A stretch of 64,000 bases of DNA, from positions 2,335,077 through 2,399,076 of the forward strand of contig ONZQ02000005.1 of NCBI GenBank assembly GCA_900312665.1. The letters are read 5' to 3'. The translations under genes and the position numbers were made by a program. Below the pieces are notes generated by a model. It saw nothing but the letters and a program-made list of their open reading frames with translations. It had not been told where the DNA came from and ran no database searches. The stretch comes from Cephalotrichum gorgonifer (Eukaryota > Ascomycota > Sordariomycetes > Microascales > Microascaceae). This document shows, piece after piece, positions 1 through 12,200 of the stretch; position 1 is the stretch's first letter, and every line of letters starts with the position of its first letter.

Positions 1-1982
1 CCGTTGCCCCCGCCGGCGAGATCATTGACGATCTCGTCCTCCCTGAGGAGTTCCAGCTCACCGATGATGCCCTTGCCAACCTGACCGCCCTCCAGCTCAG
101 TGAGATCGAGCTCTTTGGGTTCGGCGACGAGTCCAGCGCCAAGCGCGCGGCGTCCGGAGACTGCAAGACCTACCCCGGCGATGCGCTCTGGCCCTCGAAG
201 CTTGTCTGGAAGGTGTTCAACCTTCTGACTGGCGGCGCTCTCATTGAGACCGTGCCCATCGGTGCCGTCTGCTACAAGACCAGCGGCCACTATGATGCTG
301 CTGCTTGCGAGAACCTCCTTGCCACCTGGACCGACGGCAAGACGCAGTATGTTTTGCCTCTCCCTTGCGCTCCCCACTGTTGCGAAGAATACTTCGTACC
401 TGTTTTTTTCTCTTGCGCAATGCGGAATAGGAAGAAAATGAGGAAGAAAAAAGAATCAGGAGAGGGAGAGAAGGAGACTAACGCTCGATATAGCTCGGAC
501 CACCCCACTTCGGTCATGTCCTCCCTCTACCAGGGCATGACGTGCCTTCCCCAGAAGGCCACCGACGACGGCATCTGCGAGATCGGCGGGTACCCCGTGT
601 ACACCGTCAAGGCCACCACCGTGTCCCAGATCCAGCTCGCCATCAACTTCGCCCGCACCCTCAACCTTCGTCTCGTTGTGCACAACACCGGCCACGACTT
701 CCTCGGCAAGTCCACCGGCTACGGTTCCCTCTCCATCTGGACCCACAACCTCAAGACCATCAAGTACATCGAGAAGGTCGTGACCCCCTCGTACACCGGC
801 AAGGCCTTCAAGATCGGCGCTGGTGTCCAGGTCGGTGAGCTCTACGCCGCGGCCCACAAGCAGGGTCTCACCGCTATCGGTGGTGAGTGCAAGGATGTCG
901 GTGTCACCGGCGGCTACACCCAGGGCGGTGGTCACTCCCCCCTCTCCGGCGTGCACGGCCTTGGCGCCGACCAGGTCCTCAGCATCGACGTCGTCCTCCC
1001 CAACGGTCGCTTCGTCACCGCCGACGAGAAGCAGAACAAGGATCTCTTCTGGGCTCTCCGCGGTGGTGGCGGTGGCACCTTCGGTGTCGTCACCAGCATG
1101 ACCGTCAAGGCCCACCCCAAGACCAGGTTCGCTGGTGTCACCTGGGCCGCCAGCTTCTCCGCCAACCAGACCGAGCTGTTCTGGCAGGGTGTTGAGGCCT
1201 ACTGGCGCCACTTCCCTGAGTACGCCGCCCTGGGCACCTACGGATACTCCACCATCTTCTCCATGGGTGAGGCCGGCTCCACCTGGACCATGAACCCTTG
1301 GACCGTCCCCGGCTACACTCTCGACCAGTTCAAGGCCATGTCCGCCCCGCTGTTCGCGCAGTGGAAGGCGATGGGCTTCGAGGTCAACCCCACGTACTTC
1401 GAGCACGACAACTTCTACGACACCTGGAGCAACCACTTCCCCACTGAGACCGTCGGCAACTTCAACCTCCACACCGCGTCCCGCCTCTTCCCCGGTAAGA
1501 ACTGGGAGTCCGAGGAGACGTTGAACAACACCATCGCCGCGCTCAAGGCCGTCGGCCAGGCCGGCTCCGCCATCATCCAGTACAACATGAACCCTGCCAA
1601 GCCCGCCGGCACCCCCGACAGCGCAGCCAACCCCGCCTGGAGGGACGCCATCATGTTTGGCATCTTCGGCGGCATGTGGTTCGACGGCATGACCAAGGAG
1701 GAGATCGGCGCGTTCAACAACAAGATCACCCACGAGTGGATGGAGTCCCTGAGGCAGGTCACCCCCGGCGGCGGTGGGTACGGAAACGAGGGCGACGTCA
1801 TGGAGCCCGACTTCGCCCAGGCCTTCTACGGTTCTGGTTACGACCGCCTGCTGAGCATCAAGAACGCCGTCGACCCCTGGAGCACCTTCTGGGCCCCTAC
1901 CGCCGTTGGCAGCGAGGGCTGGTACATCACCGGCCAGGAGACCTGGCTCACCACCCAGACCGGCAAGCTCTGCCGCAAGTAA
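1..1982 (+). CDS. BBE-type FAD-linked oxidoreductase, 5' end outside window
   Basis: The frame is open from base 3 to the TAA at 1980-1982, so the start and any signal peptide lie left of the window. A 147-bp intron (347-493, GTATGT donor, ACTAAC branch site, TAG acceptor) divides the visible part. Downstream is an FAD_binding_4 (PCMH) domain: the HNTGHDF motif supplies the histidine and GGECKDVGVTGGY the cysteine expected for bicovalent FAD, followed by the GGGGGTFGVVTS nucleotide-binding loop. A C-terminal BBE segment ends with YDRLLSIKNAVDPWSTFWAP. Family knowledge: these secreted flavoenzymes oxidise alcohols, sugars or secondary-metabolite intermediates with O2. The substrate cannot be read from sequence. 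The intron is a multiple of three and lacks stops, so an unspliced ORF also looks open; the family motif spacing favours splicing. Confidence 0.9.
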   Translation, partial: VAPAGEIIDDLVLPEEFQLTDDALANLTALQLSEIELFGFGDESSAKRAASGDCKTYPGDALWPSKLVWKVFNLLTGGALIETVPIGAVCYKTSGHYDAAACENLLATWTDGKTQYVLPLPCAPHCCEEYFVPVFFSCAMRNRKKMRKKKESGEGEKETNARYSSDHPTSVMSSLYQGMTCLPQKATDDGICEIGGYPVYTVKATTVSQIQLAINFARTLNLRLVVHNTGHDFLGKSTGYGSLSIWTHNLKTIKYIEKVVTPSYTGKAFKIGAGVQVGELYAAAHKQGLTAIGGECKDVGVTGGYTQGGGHSPLSGVHGLGADQVLSIDVVLPNGRFVTADEKQNKDLFWALRGGGGGTFGVVTSMTVKAHPKTRFAGVTWAASFSANQTELFWQGVEAYWRHFPEYAALGTYGYSTIFSMGEAGSTWTMNPWTVPGYTLDQFKAMSAPLFAQWKAMGFEVNPTYFEHDNFYDTWSNHFPTETVGNFNLHTASRLFPGKNWESEETLNNTIAALKAVGQAGSAIIQYNMNPAKPAGTPDSAANPAWRDAIMFGIFGGMWFDGMTKEEIGAFNNKITHEWMESLRQVTPGGGGYGNEGDVMEPDFAQAFYGSGYDRLLSIKNAVDPWSTFWAPTAVGSEGWYITGQETWLTTQTGKLCRK

Positions 1983-3347
1983 GGGTATGGTCCGCCTGTC
2001 CTGACCGGTAAAGCTTCCGCTGGACATATTATGTTCACTGTAAGATGATGAGAGCGCTCGGCGAAGCAAGTATGTAAATAGGTATCCTCTTGTAATCTTC
2101 ACTTCCTGTCCGTAGTTATATCATATTACGTTCGGTTGTTAGCCCGCTCTGTTAACTCACATCCACTATTTAATATGTGTCGTCACACTGTGACCCTGTG
2201 ATAGATGTTTATCGTTCCTTACGCGAAAATGAAAATGAAGGAGCGTGTGACACAATATGGCCTATTCGTCTCGTCGGTGAATGTGCCGGTGTCGGAAGCA
2301 AATCGAGTAATATTTCAGGCGAAACCACTCTCGGGCAGAGGTAAGATGTAACGCCCCCGACTAGTTTCTGGTATATGATAACTTGCTGTTGACTTGTTGT
2401 GTTTGAATGATTCTGCCGGGAGGGTCGTACACCCCGCGGAAAGGTCTTTTACGCTTTTGCGCCTCGGCTTCTGGTAGCCAGGGGAAGTCTAAAGGTTATA
2501 AGTTTAGCGGAATTGAGGTGTAAAGCAGCGTCGGGCTCATTGCGCGTGGTGGGATAGGATGGGGCTTGATTATTATCTTACGAAGTTGGAGTCTTTATGA
2601 ACTTTGTGGTAAGATCCGCTATCTCTGCTTCATGACTTCAACACCTTCGTCTTCCCTGCTTTCGTGGCAGCGCAAAGTTCTCAGAAAATGGGCTGACGTT
2701 TATAGATAGCGGGTGTACTGTCTGCTTGTCTCCTGAGATCATAGAATGGTTCCATCCTCGAAACGTGTACCTTCCATGGCGACGCTTCCGAGTGCTCGGC
2801 GTACCGCGCCGGGATACGCAGCCACCAGGAATGGAATTCACGTTCCAAGGAAGGAAAGTACTTTCAATATAAGACTGGACCACCGTATCCGAGCCTGTGG
2901 AGCTAATAGGATCTGATGGTCAAAAGGCCGGGATTTCTGACATCTAATACGGAATGAACCCCTTCAGTCGGAAATACAAGTGTACGGAGGCCTGAGAATA
3001 AAGAACCTCATACTTACACTATATTCCATGAAAACCAGCACGAAGTAGATAGGGGATGTGCTCGTTTGGCGTTTGGAGAGAAGGCGAGGGAAAGAGATGC
3101 AGGGTGGAGAATATTCTTTGTCAAGAATAACTGTAAAGAAATTTATTTCTAGTAATAGTGCCGCAAAGCATCCGCCTGTGTCTAAGTCGAGTTCGTCGGC
3201 GTCCCTGATATCCCGAGTAGCGCCTATGTACACCTGGTCCTGTAATCCCGTCCGCATTCCTATCAAATGATACACTTACCACACACCCACCTTCCCTACT
3301 ACCCCAGTGGTCGGAACCATCACGTACGTAGCTGACAGCCACCGCTC
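1983..3347. other. Intergenic, downstream of FAD oxidoreductase and GPCR genes
   Basis: The two flanking genes converge here, so the stretch should hold both 3' UTRs and terminators. Only short shadow ORFs are present, without recognisable domains or good splice context. I see no RNA gene or repeat. Confidence 0.6.
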
Positions 3348-4749
3348 TTAGGACTGGGCTTCCCTCTCCCTCCTCTTTCCCTTCTTCAGATCCTTCTGTC
3401 TCTTCCAAGACTTCATCCCCATGGTGATGAACACGAGACCGTTCCAGAATCCCCTCAGGCACCCCGTCGTGCCGACGGTGAGCAGCAACGGGAAGGACGA
3501 GAAGGTCGGGTCGACGAATGTAGCGAGGCGGTTAGTGGACGGGGCGACCCACACCGACAGCAGGGCGAGGAAGAAGAAGAGGGGCATGAGGATGTATTGT
3601 CGGAAGGACAGGGCCGCCGGCTGGTGCGACGGGGCGAGGTGGCGGGCGGTCGTGACAGAGCACACGGATGTCGGCTGCAGCGAACTTGTGGAGTTGGTCA
3701 ATGAGTGGGATGTGGAGCCGGCGCGCGAGTGGTGCACGCGGACGCCGACTTCGGTGGTTACGGCCACGCCTATGGCGTCGGGGTTCCCCTTGTCGTGGGA
3801 GGCGGTATCGTCCGCGAGCATGACGGTGTTGTCGAGAGGGATATCTTGGCTTGAGGTCGCCTTGAGGTCACGTCTCCGCTTGGCAATCTCGATTCCGACG
3901 AGGATGTAGAGCACGATGGTGACTATTATCGCGGTCCTATATGATACGAGCATTGGCGTTAGGGCGGGACCGGGGGGGGTAGGTGCACGAGAGGGAACGG
4001 GAAACGTACCATATTGTCACGTAGTAGCATACTATTCGGATGAGCACCCATTTCGGGGCGATGGCGCACCAGAGCTTGGCAAGAATGTTAGTCCCCACCG
4101 TGACGGATGCTTAAAGTCGGGAGGAGAGAAGAGAAGAGACACGTACCGTAACGCTACCGTACATCGGACCCTTGTCATCTGTGTCGATGAAAAGGAAGAC
4201 GAGGGCGGGGATGAACGTGAAGGTGGTGATGACGGCGATGTACTTCCGCTCGAGCCTCTTTAGCGCCTGGCCATCGTAGCGGCGGAAGACGATCAAGTAG
4301 ACGTTGATGGCCATGGCGAGCGTCCACAACACGTCTGCGACGGGGAACCTGAACACAACACACAATCGTCAGGATCAAAGACCATGGTAAAGTCGGATGC
4401 GGGGCTTGTTCTTTTTGCATCCTAACACCTTGCCCCGAACGTACATTTGATTAAGGAACCCCTGGAACTGACACAGGGCGGACCTGTTCCCCGCGAGGGG
4501 CCCGTTGACGGATATCATGGTGCAGATAACATCGAAGGCGTTGAAGAAGGCGTTGATGAAGATGAGGCGGTGCATGGGGTTCCGGAAATGCCTCGACGTG
4601 CAGAAGGCGACGATGATGGTGATGACGCCCAGAGCCGAGAGCGTGGACGTCGTGCGCATCACGATCAAGAGCTCTCGCCTCTGCGCGTCCGTCAGGGGCA
4701 CCTCTGCCCGGGGGAGCAACGTCGACATTGTCACGACGGTCGTCGTCAC
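3348..4749 (-). CDS. cAMP-receptor-like G-protein-coupled receptor (seven TM)
   Basis: Four exons (4749-4445, 4348-4147, 4074-4010, 3936-3348) join in frame to a 386-residue protein. Introns of 96, 72 and 73 bp have GTACGT donors, and CTAAC branch sites are clear in two. Seven hydrophobic segments lie near residues 33-52, 61-82, 103-126, 137-156, 178-206, 304-323 and 339-363. Family hallmarks are CQFQGF before TM3, ADVLWTLAMAINVYL in TM3, a WCAI motif in the second outer loop, and LRGFWNG in TM7. These match the Dicty_CAR/cAMP-receptor-like class of fungal GPCRs, plasma-membrane receptors that signal through heterotrimeric G proteins; ligands of the fungal members are mostly unknown. A serine/threonine-rich third inner loop of about 95 residues could carry phosphorylation sites. 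A start at the next Met (residue 8) is possible. Confidence 0.88.
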
Positions 4750-6723
4750 GTTTCTCGCGCGCGCGCGCGCTCAGTCTCGCGGGTGTGGGATTGTGCGTCG
4801 CCTGGTGGAGAACGGGGATTCCATGGCGCGGGTTTCCGGGGACTAAGGCCAAGACCGTTGATTTAGAGGATCGGCCCGCGTGGACTAGCGAGCGGGTTTA
4901 TACCTTGTTGATTTTTTGCTTTTTGGTTCCGGGCACAGCATGGGGACATTTTGGTGGCGCATTGCGTGCTTCGTCCTGACCAATGCCGATCTGTGGGGGG
5001 CAGCCCTCATATGCGGACAGGCAGGGGTTCTCTAAAGCCCGCTTCAAGGAACAACCCCGCGGGGGTGGATGGTGTAAGCAGCTTAAGGTGGGCTCTTCCG
5101 GTATCCGCACGCGAGCTGAGGCAGGGGGCGGGACTTAATGAGTAGGGAAAGTGCCTGCATTTCACGTGTTGAAAATGTCCGTCTGAGCTTTGGGAAATAG
5201 GCGAGTGGGGGTCTCGATGGCGAGATTGGGCGCTCTTCGACTAACATGGTAGTTTCGGCCGACTCCGAACATCGTGACCAATTACTCCTTTGAAAGGCAT
5301 TCTTATTGATCAACCGCTGTCGGCAGGCGTTCTCACTATATGAAATATGAATGCGCGGATACTCTATTTGCGCCAGTGAGACAAGGTTAACGGTTATGTA
5401 GTGTATTTATTACCCCCCCGAGGGGAGACTTAACTACCGCGTCTCTCTTCACGGCCCGAAATTTCAACCCGAGCTCGGCAAGCTGCCGAGAGGCCATCCA
5501 CAACCCATCCAGCATCTCCGCGGTGTTAGGCCAACTTGGGTGTGGGTGTGATGATGCCCTNNNNNNNNNNNNNNNNNNNNNNNNNNNNNNNNNNNNNNNN
5601 NNNNNNNNNNNNNNNNNNNNNNNNNNNNNNNNNNNNNNNNNNNNNNNNNNNNNNNNNNNNNNNNNNNNNNNNNNNNNNNNNNNNNNNNNNNNNNNNNNNN
5701 NNNNNNNNNNNNNNNNNNNNNNNNNNNNNNNNNNNNNNNNNNNNNNNNNNNNNNNNNNNNNNNNNNNNNNNNNNNNNNNNNNNNNNNNNNNNNNNNNNNN
5801 NNNNNNNNNNNNNNNNNNNNNNNNNNNNNNNNNNNNNNNNNNNNNNNNNNNNNNNNNNNNNNNNNNNNNNNNNNNNNNNNNNNNNNNNNNNNNNNNNNNN
5901 NNCGGCTGATCCTTGTTCAATATTAAGCCATCCGAGCTCCGAATGTGGATTTTCTTGCGTTTGCTAAAACCCGGATGAGGCGAGAGAGTAGTTAATATAT
6001 TATTGACCGGACCTTCGTACCGTAGTTTCGTGTCATTCATGCGAATATCATCTCGTGCGTCCTTGTGGTAACCCCGCGGCGAGGGTGGTGCGTGCTGGCG
6101 CCAAGAAAGAGCTGAACATACCATCCCCAGGACGAACAGCGAATTTATTCCCAGTCTGAGGATATAGCGACCTTTTCGCCATCCACTCACTCATTGCATC
6201 ATCTTGGCCCCCATGAATCCCATCAACTCGAACGATCCCAAACGAACGATCCTCGGGTGGCGCCCCTGAGCCAGAACACTGGTTACACGACATGTAGAGC
6301 ATCATCATCGGCGGCCCCTGTTTCCACTCGGCTGGTCGTCTATCTTGAGGCACCGCGCAGCCACCACCTCCCTCTCGGTAACATCTTCAGGGATGGGGCG
6401 TCTCGACAAATTTGCGACTAAGTCTTCGCTCAAAGGCACGGGGCTCGAAGGTCGTGGTTCTCCACATCGGCGAGGGGAGAGGTGAGACGCAGTTCGGCAG
6501 CATACGAGGGGCGATGCCGGGCAATTGGTAACGGGGCCGCCCCTGAGAACACTGTAATGAAGGCGATGGTCACCACCCCCACTCTTGCATGCAGGTCAAA
6601 TCCTTCTCACGCGACAGTTTACCACTCGCTCGGGTACCAAGTGGTGGTAGAGAGGTCTTAACTAGCACAGTGTGTCTTGGCGGCTGGCGCCACGAAAGTG
6701 GGCAAACATCCATCCCGCTTGCA
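4750..6723. other. Intergenic between GPCR and transposon island, with assembly gap
   Basis: No supported gene. Directly upstream of the GPCR start is an alternating CG run (about 4756-4770). Ordinary base composition continues up to about 6720, where the AT-rich island begins abruptly. ORFs spanning the N gap are artefacts of unknown sequence. Confidence 0.6.
5561..5902. other. Assembly gap (342 N)
   Basis: Run of N; content unknown. No coding feature should be carried across it. Confidence 1.
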
Positions 6724-6731
6724 TTTTTTTA

Positions 6732-6798
6732 GAGAAGCCATATTTACACACCAACACATTTCTATTTGCACACCAGTCCCTACAAAATGCCCTACTTA
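6732..6798 (+). repeat. MULE left terminal inverted repeat (67 bp)
   Basis: Begins GAGAAGCCATATTTACACAC and matches the reverse complement of 17262-17328 with three mismatches by eye, all C/T or G/A transitions. Similarity stops after position 67. Confidence 0.92.
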
Positions 6799-7061
6799 GA
6801 GCACTGCAATCGGGTAAGTATTGTACAGGTACTTTGATCTCCATATAAATTTCTATATAATTGAATATACTCTGTAAATATATAAAATATCGCTCTACTC
6901 CTAAATCAATTAATTTCGCAGCTCTGTTAAAATCAACTCTCAATATCTGTAATATCAGCACTTTCGCGATCGTTATTATAGATATCTCCATGCTTTTCAA
7001 TAGCCCGGGCGCTCTTAGCAGCTCAGATACCCAATAGCAGTAGCAGCAGTAGCAGCCTCTT

Positions 7062-8111
7062 GACCCAGACGCTTATCCTGATGATAATGATGAAGCCTTC
7101 GAGTATATCCCTCTGCTACTGCCCTTACAGCTCTTCGACTTGTATACCGAGATATATGAGGCTCTATAGCAATTCCATCGTGAAAGTAGCACTGCTATTG
7201 TCAAGAGATCTAGTAAGGGGAGATATGACTTTGATGATAGGCCCTAGCCAGCCTTTATCATCTACAACTGTAACTGTGATATTTGGTATCTATCAATAAA
7301 TATAGATATTCAAACAGTTACAATATAGTATATCAACTACCCCTATATAATCATAGCCTCGGCTACTGAGAAGCTTGACTAGAAGTAGACTTATCAAGTA
7401 ACCAATAGTATTTATAATTATAGCCTATCTCTCGATCTCTCTGCCTATAATATCCATCATCATCGAACAGCTAAGTAGAAGATTATATAGTACAATATTA
7501 TAAAGGCTAGGGCTATAGGAGCCTATAAAATAGACTTAATTATTTACTAGCAGTCAGATATATCACCAGTCTACTTTCGAATAAGAGATATATACAATGA
7601 TCATCAGAAGATCTGTTAAGAGGCTCTCTAAGAGATGATAATAATCCAGGCCTTCATTTACTATCTTAAGATCAGCTAAATCAAATATTATATCAAATAT
7701 AATATCTTAAACTGTATAGAGGGAGTCTTTTAGATCTATCCTTAGTATAAGACTATATAAAGATACTTTTCTGAGATCCTTAGATTTGATAATATATATA
7801 AAATAAACTGTTTCAAGATATATCTCTTTTAAGCTATTAAAGTTACTGATCAAGGCTCTCTTATAAACTTCATCTTTAGCCTTATCAATATTGAGAAGAA
7901 GGAGAGCTATATATAGCTCTATAAGCAGTTTAATAGCCTTTGATAGCAGGTTCTAGCTTAAGAGCTAGCTATTATCATTATAGATAAAGAAATAGCTTTC
8001 AAAAATACTCTCTAATATATCTTTCCTTATATATAATAATAGCTCTATATATTTTATATCAATATTAATATATAGATGAAGATATAGTTATAGTAGTAGA
8101 ATCCTGATAAT
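7062..8111 (+). pseudogene. MULE transposase, N-terminal and central part (RIP-degraded)
   Basis: One plus-strand frame keeps family features despite more than twenty stops. First comes a FAR1-like DNA-binding region with a degenerate His cluster (NIHHHRTAK, where family members show a Pro-Ser-His-Arg pattern). Then RIRDIYNDHQKI resembles the conserved RDIYN segment. The MULE catalytic core follows, with FDNIYKINCFKIYLF matching the D-x-TYKTN motif that supplies the first catalytic Asp, then IEKKESYI and IIIIDKEIAF (second Asp region). The frame breaks at the LTR-element insertion just after the segment that normally carries the Cys-Trp-His motif. Stops are mainly TAG/TAA in place of CAG/CAA, as RIP would give. 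Confidence 0.82.
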
Positions 8112-8116
8112 GATAT

Positions 8117-8570
8117 TGTTATGATCTGAATCGTAATGGGCTTATAAAGGCTTATGAGACCGGGGTTCCGGTTAAGAAGTGAGTTCCGAATATTACAGTA
8201 TCATATAAGTTGTAATTATATCGTGCAAGTATCTTCAGGAAGGGACTTATTATCAAGATAAACTGAGTATCTGTCTATAGAATAACTGTAGATTGACTAC
8301 TATCTTAGGAAAGAAAAGATAACTAGCTATATAGTAAAGAGTATAGCTTATATAGTAATAGTCTTCCTTAGGATTGCAATCTAATATAATCCTTCTTTGA
8401 TACTAGGTTGTAGGATTATTATAATCTAATGATCCCTTCTAGATCATAGATCATCCCAATCTAGCAATCTATCCCTGATTGATTCTCCCTTATATATATA
8501 CTTATAATTCTGCCTGTTATCACTACCTCATATATAACTATAAATATCAAGGAATATCCATTTTATAATA
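8117..8570 (-). repeat. Left LTR (3' LTR in element orientation)
   Basis: 454 bp, the same length as its partner at 15311-15764. The plus strand starts TGTTATGATC and ends ATAATA, where the partner has ATAACA, so the terminal CA was changed to TA. All differences seen over the first ~120 bp are transitions. Confidence 0.95.
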
Positions 8571-8974
8571 CAATTCCCCCTCTCCCTATCCTTTATCCTC
8601 AAAGGCCTATAAAGTGACTATTCCTCTTTTTACTCAATCTTATAGATTTCCTTTTTTCTCCTTTCTTTCTATTATAATAAATAAAATCATATCTAACTAC
8701 CAGGATCAGAATTCTCATAAACATCTTCAATAATTTAATCTTGCTAATTATATAGCTATATAAGATACTGATTCCAATATATCTTATACTTCTTGCTATT
8801 ATAAGAAGCTGAAATATCAGATATCCGATAACTCTGCTTATTATATTGAGTATATTCACAATGATCACTCTAATTATAATAATATCCTTATAATATCTTC
8901 TTATAGATATACCCCTGTTCCTATTCTTACTAATCCTGACCTCTATAGTTACTTAAATCATTAAGTCCTATTAT

Positions 8975-9280
8975 AAAATCAAACTCAAGGAGGAGAAGGC
9001 AGAAGAAGCTCTTCAAGAGACTCTCACTCACCTTGCTCAGATTCGAAAATTGAAGTGAAGTATATAAAAGTATAAGGAGGAGTTATTTAAGTAAAATATA
9101 TAGAAGTTGGATAAGGAGGACAGTATTTCCTCTATTGATCCTATACTAGAATATCAGCAAGCTATTGATACTATCCAGTCTTTTAGTGATTTTAGTATTA
9201 TTGACTGGGATATAGTAGAGATTGATCTTGACTTCTTAGCAGCTCTAGTCGATCCAGATTCTGCTAGTAGAACTTTATAA
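8975..9280 (+). pseudogene. Opposite-strand accessory ORF remnant inside the chromovirus
   Basis: Between the chromodomain end and the 3' LTR a plus-strand frame, opposite to gag-pol, encodes about 101 codons broken by four stops (TGA, TAA, TAA, TAG). It begins with a charged coiled-coil-like stretch (KEEKAEEALQETLTHLAQIR) and continues with an acidic, Asp/Ser-rich tail containing IIDWDIVEIDLDFLAALVDP before a TAA. The pattern resembles repetitive coiled-coil hypothetical proteins common in fungal genomes. That resemblance is from memory and unverified. The start cannot be fixed because upstream codons are degraded. It may be an accessory gene of the retroelement or part of another small element inserted there. 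Confidence 0.45.
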
Positions 9281-9289
9281 GCTCTACCT

Positions 9290-12200
9290 ATAAGTTCTTC
9301 AGATTCCTGAGAGATTCCTAGATATTTTCTTTATATCTAAAGTTCTTTTATTTAACTAGATACTCAATATCATTATCTTTTCTTAGTAAATCTAATATTT
9401 TTTCTATTTTATATTTATCTTCTACTGAAGATATTTCAATAGAGTCCTTAGTTAGAGTATTATTATATACTGGTTCCAGGAATATAATATAGAATACTGG
9501 ATATATCTTCATTATATCAGATAGTTCCAGTTTATAGTTGTTATCTAAGACTTTCTATTTGACTTTGAAAGATCTGATTTTCTTGAAATCGAGTTTTTCA
9601 CTTAGTTATACTAATTTGATATTAGAATACTGTTCTCCTATATTCTTTCTGAGCAGATAAACCTTACTCCCCCCCTCTAGGGTTAGTCCTGCAATCCTTA
9701 AGCAGTCTGTAAACTTCTTTATTTGTCCTTATATAAATTCCAGTTCTGATATAAGTTATTTATAGAGTTCCTTTATATAGTCAGTCTGCAATATTGCTAT
9801 TTCTGCCAGGCTTACTTTATCTATTAGCTCAAATCCTATTTTTAATTAGATCCTATAATTAATATAGAATAGTAATATCTTTATACTCTCTGATATACTG
9901 CTATTATAAGTATATTAGGCTACTAATAGTAGTTCTACCCAGTTATTTTATTCCCAATTGATATAGTATCTCAAATAGACTTCTATTATTTAATTGATCC
10001 TTTCTGTTTATCTATCTATCTGCTTATAGTAAGCAGTAGATAGCTTATATTTGATTTCTATATAGTCTATTAAACTTTACTAGAACTTTGAAATAAATAT
10101 ACTTCCTTGATCTGAGATAATTTCCTTTAATAAGTTATAGTTATAGACTATATTCCTTATAAATAGAAATACTAGCTCTATAGCCTTGATCATTTTATTA
10201 TATAGTATTATATAAATATACTTTATTAGCCTATCTACTATAACTAATATACTATTATAGCTCTATCTGTTTAATAGATCCTTAGATTTTAGTAGTTTAA
10301 CGATATAATCTATATTAACTGAATCCTATAGTACTATAGAGACCTTCAATAGTTATAGTTCCCTATAAAGCTTATATCGATCTACTTTCGACTTCCTATA
10401 TATACTATACTTCTCTAGTATTTCTCTAACTAACTTCTTTATTCCTTAGAAGTGATAATACTACTATAGTTATTATATTATCTTAGTGATTCCAGGGTAT
10501 CTAAGTAGTAGTACCTTATATATTTCTCTTACTAAATTGCCAGCTATAGCTTTTAGTACTATTATATTATCTCCTCTAATCCAGAAGTTCCCTCTTTTAA
10601 TATTCTTAGGATCTTCTTTCAGTTCTAGGTCCTCTTTATAGGCTACTAACAGCTTATCGACCTACTCTATATCTATTTATACTTAGAAAGCTAAGATTGT
10701 AGTAATAATGATTATATTTCCTTCCAAGTTCATTTCTATTATTACAAACTCCTCTCTCGATATCTCTTAGAAATGATTAGATCATCTGCTCAATATATCT
10801 ACTTATCTATTCAGTTCTCCTTTTTGATAGATAATCTTGAAGTTATATTCTGATAGGAACTCCTACTATTATACTTATTAGCTATTCAGCTGTTTAGTTA
10901 TAGTAAAGCTGGTGAGATTCTTATAATCCAAGTATACCTTAATCCAGTATTTTATACTGATCAAATGATATCTCTATTCTTTGAATACTTCGACTATTAC
11001 TATCATTTCTATATTAGATATCCTATAGTATAATTATATACTATTGAATTTCTTAGATATCTATACTACTAGATATAGTTTTCTGTTCCCATCCTTCTAC
11101 CCAAGTTAAGCACCTATACTATAGTTACAGACATTAATCTCAACTTTATAGGGTTTCTCAAGGTCTACAGACCTTTATACCGGTTCTTCAGTAATTTAGA
11201 TCTTAATTTTATCAAATACTACTTGATATTTTTCTTCCCAATTCTATAGTTAATCTTTCTTAGTTAAGTCTATCAGAGGGGCTATATTCAGGGAATATCT
11301 TTCCAAGAACATTCTATAGTAGTTATATAGCCCTAGGAATCCTCTAACTTCCTTTATATTTATAGATACTAGCCAATCCAATATAGCTTCCACTTTGCTT
11401 TATTATATTCTGATTTCTCCAGGATATATAACATACCCTAGAAACTCTATTTCTTATATATAGAAATAGCATTTCTTAGGTTCTACTAGCAATTTGATAT
11501 CCTATAATGCTTATAGAATTAGATATATATATTTCTTATATTTATTCAGGGTCTTAGAATATATAAGGATATCATCAAGATAAGTAAATATAAACCTATC
11601 AATATATTCTCTTAAGATATAATTGATTATAGCCTAGAAGATTGCTGATATATTGATAAGCCTAAATAGTATCATTATAAATTCAAATAGTCCTTTTTAT
11701 ATAATGATAGCAGTTTTCTACTTATATCTAGGTTTAATCTAGATCAGATTGTATACTCCTTTGAGATCTAGTACTATAAATCAGTTTACTCTGCTAATTT
11801 AATTAAGTACCTTATCTATATAAGATAGCAGTATTCAATCTTTAATTATATCAATATTGATAGATCTAAAATCTATATAAGGTTGTAGTTTACTGTTCTT
11901 CTTGGATACCTATAATAATAGATATACCTTTAGTGATTTTGATAGTCGGATATAGCCTTTAGCTAGCTCTTTATCTATAAACTTATTTTCTATAGTAAGT
12001 TATTATAGATTAGCTATATATAGTCAGTGCTATTTTAATTTTGATCCTTCAATTAGTAAGATTTTATGATCTCACTTGATATATTCAGATAATCTGATAT
12101 CCAACTATCTCTTAAAGAGCTTATCATATTTCTTATATTCTTCTAATATCTTTTCTAAAGTATCCAACTTAATTTCATATTCTGGTAGTCCTAGATATCT

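Noticed and set aside
456..2102. Long 548-codon minus-strand ORF opposite the FAD oxidoreductase
   Set aside because: It is the antisense shadow of a GC-rich coding region. Its composition is Gly/Val/Glu-rich without domains, while the plus frame carries all family motifs.
5387..6190. ORFs running across the first N gap
   Set aside because: Most of the frame is unknown bases and the flanking residues show no domain.
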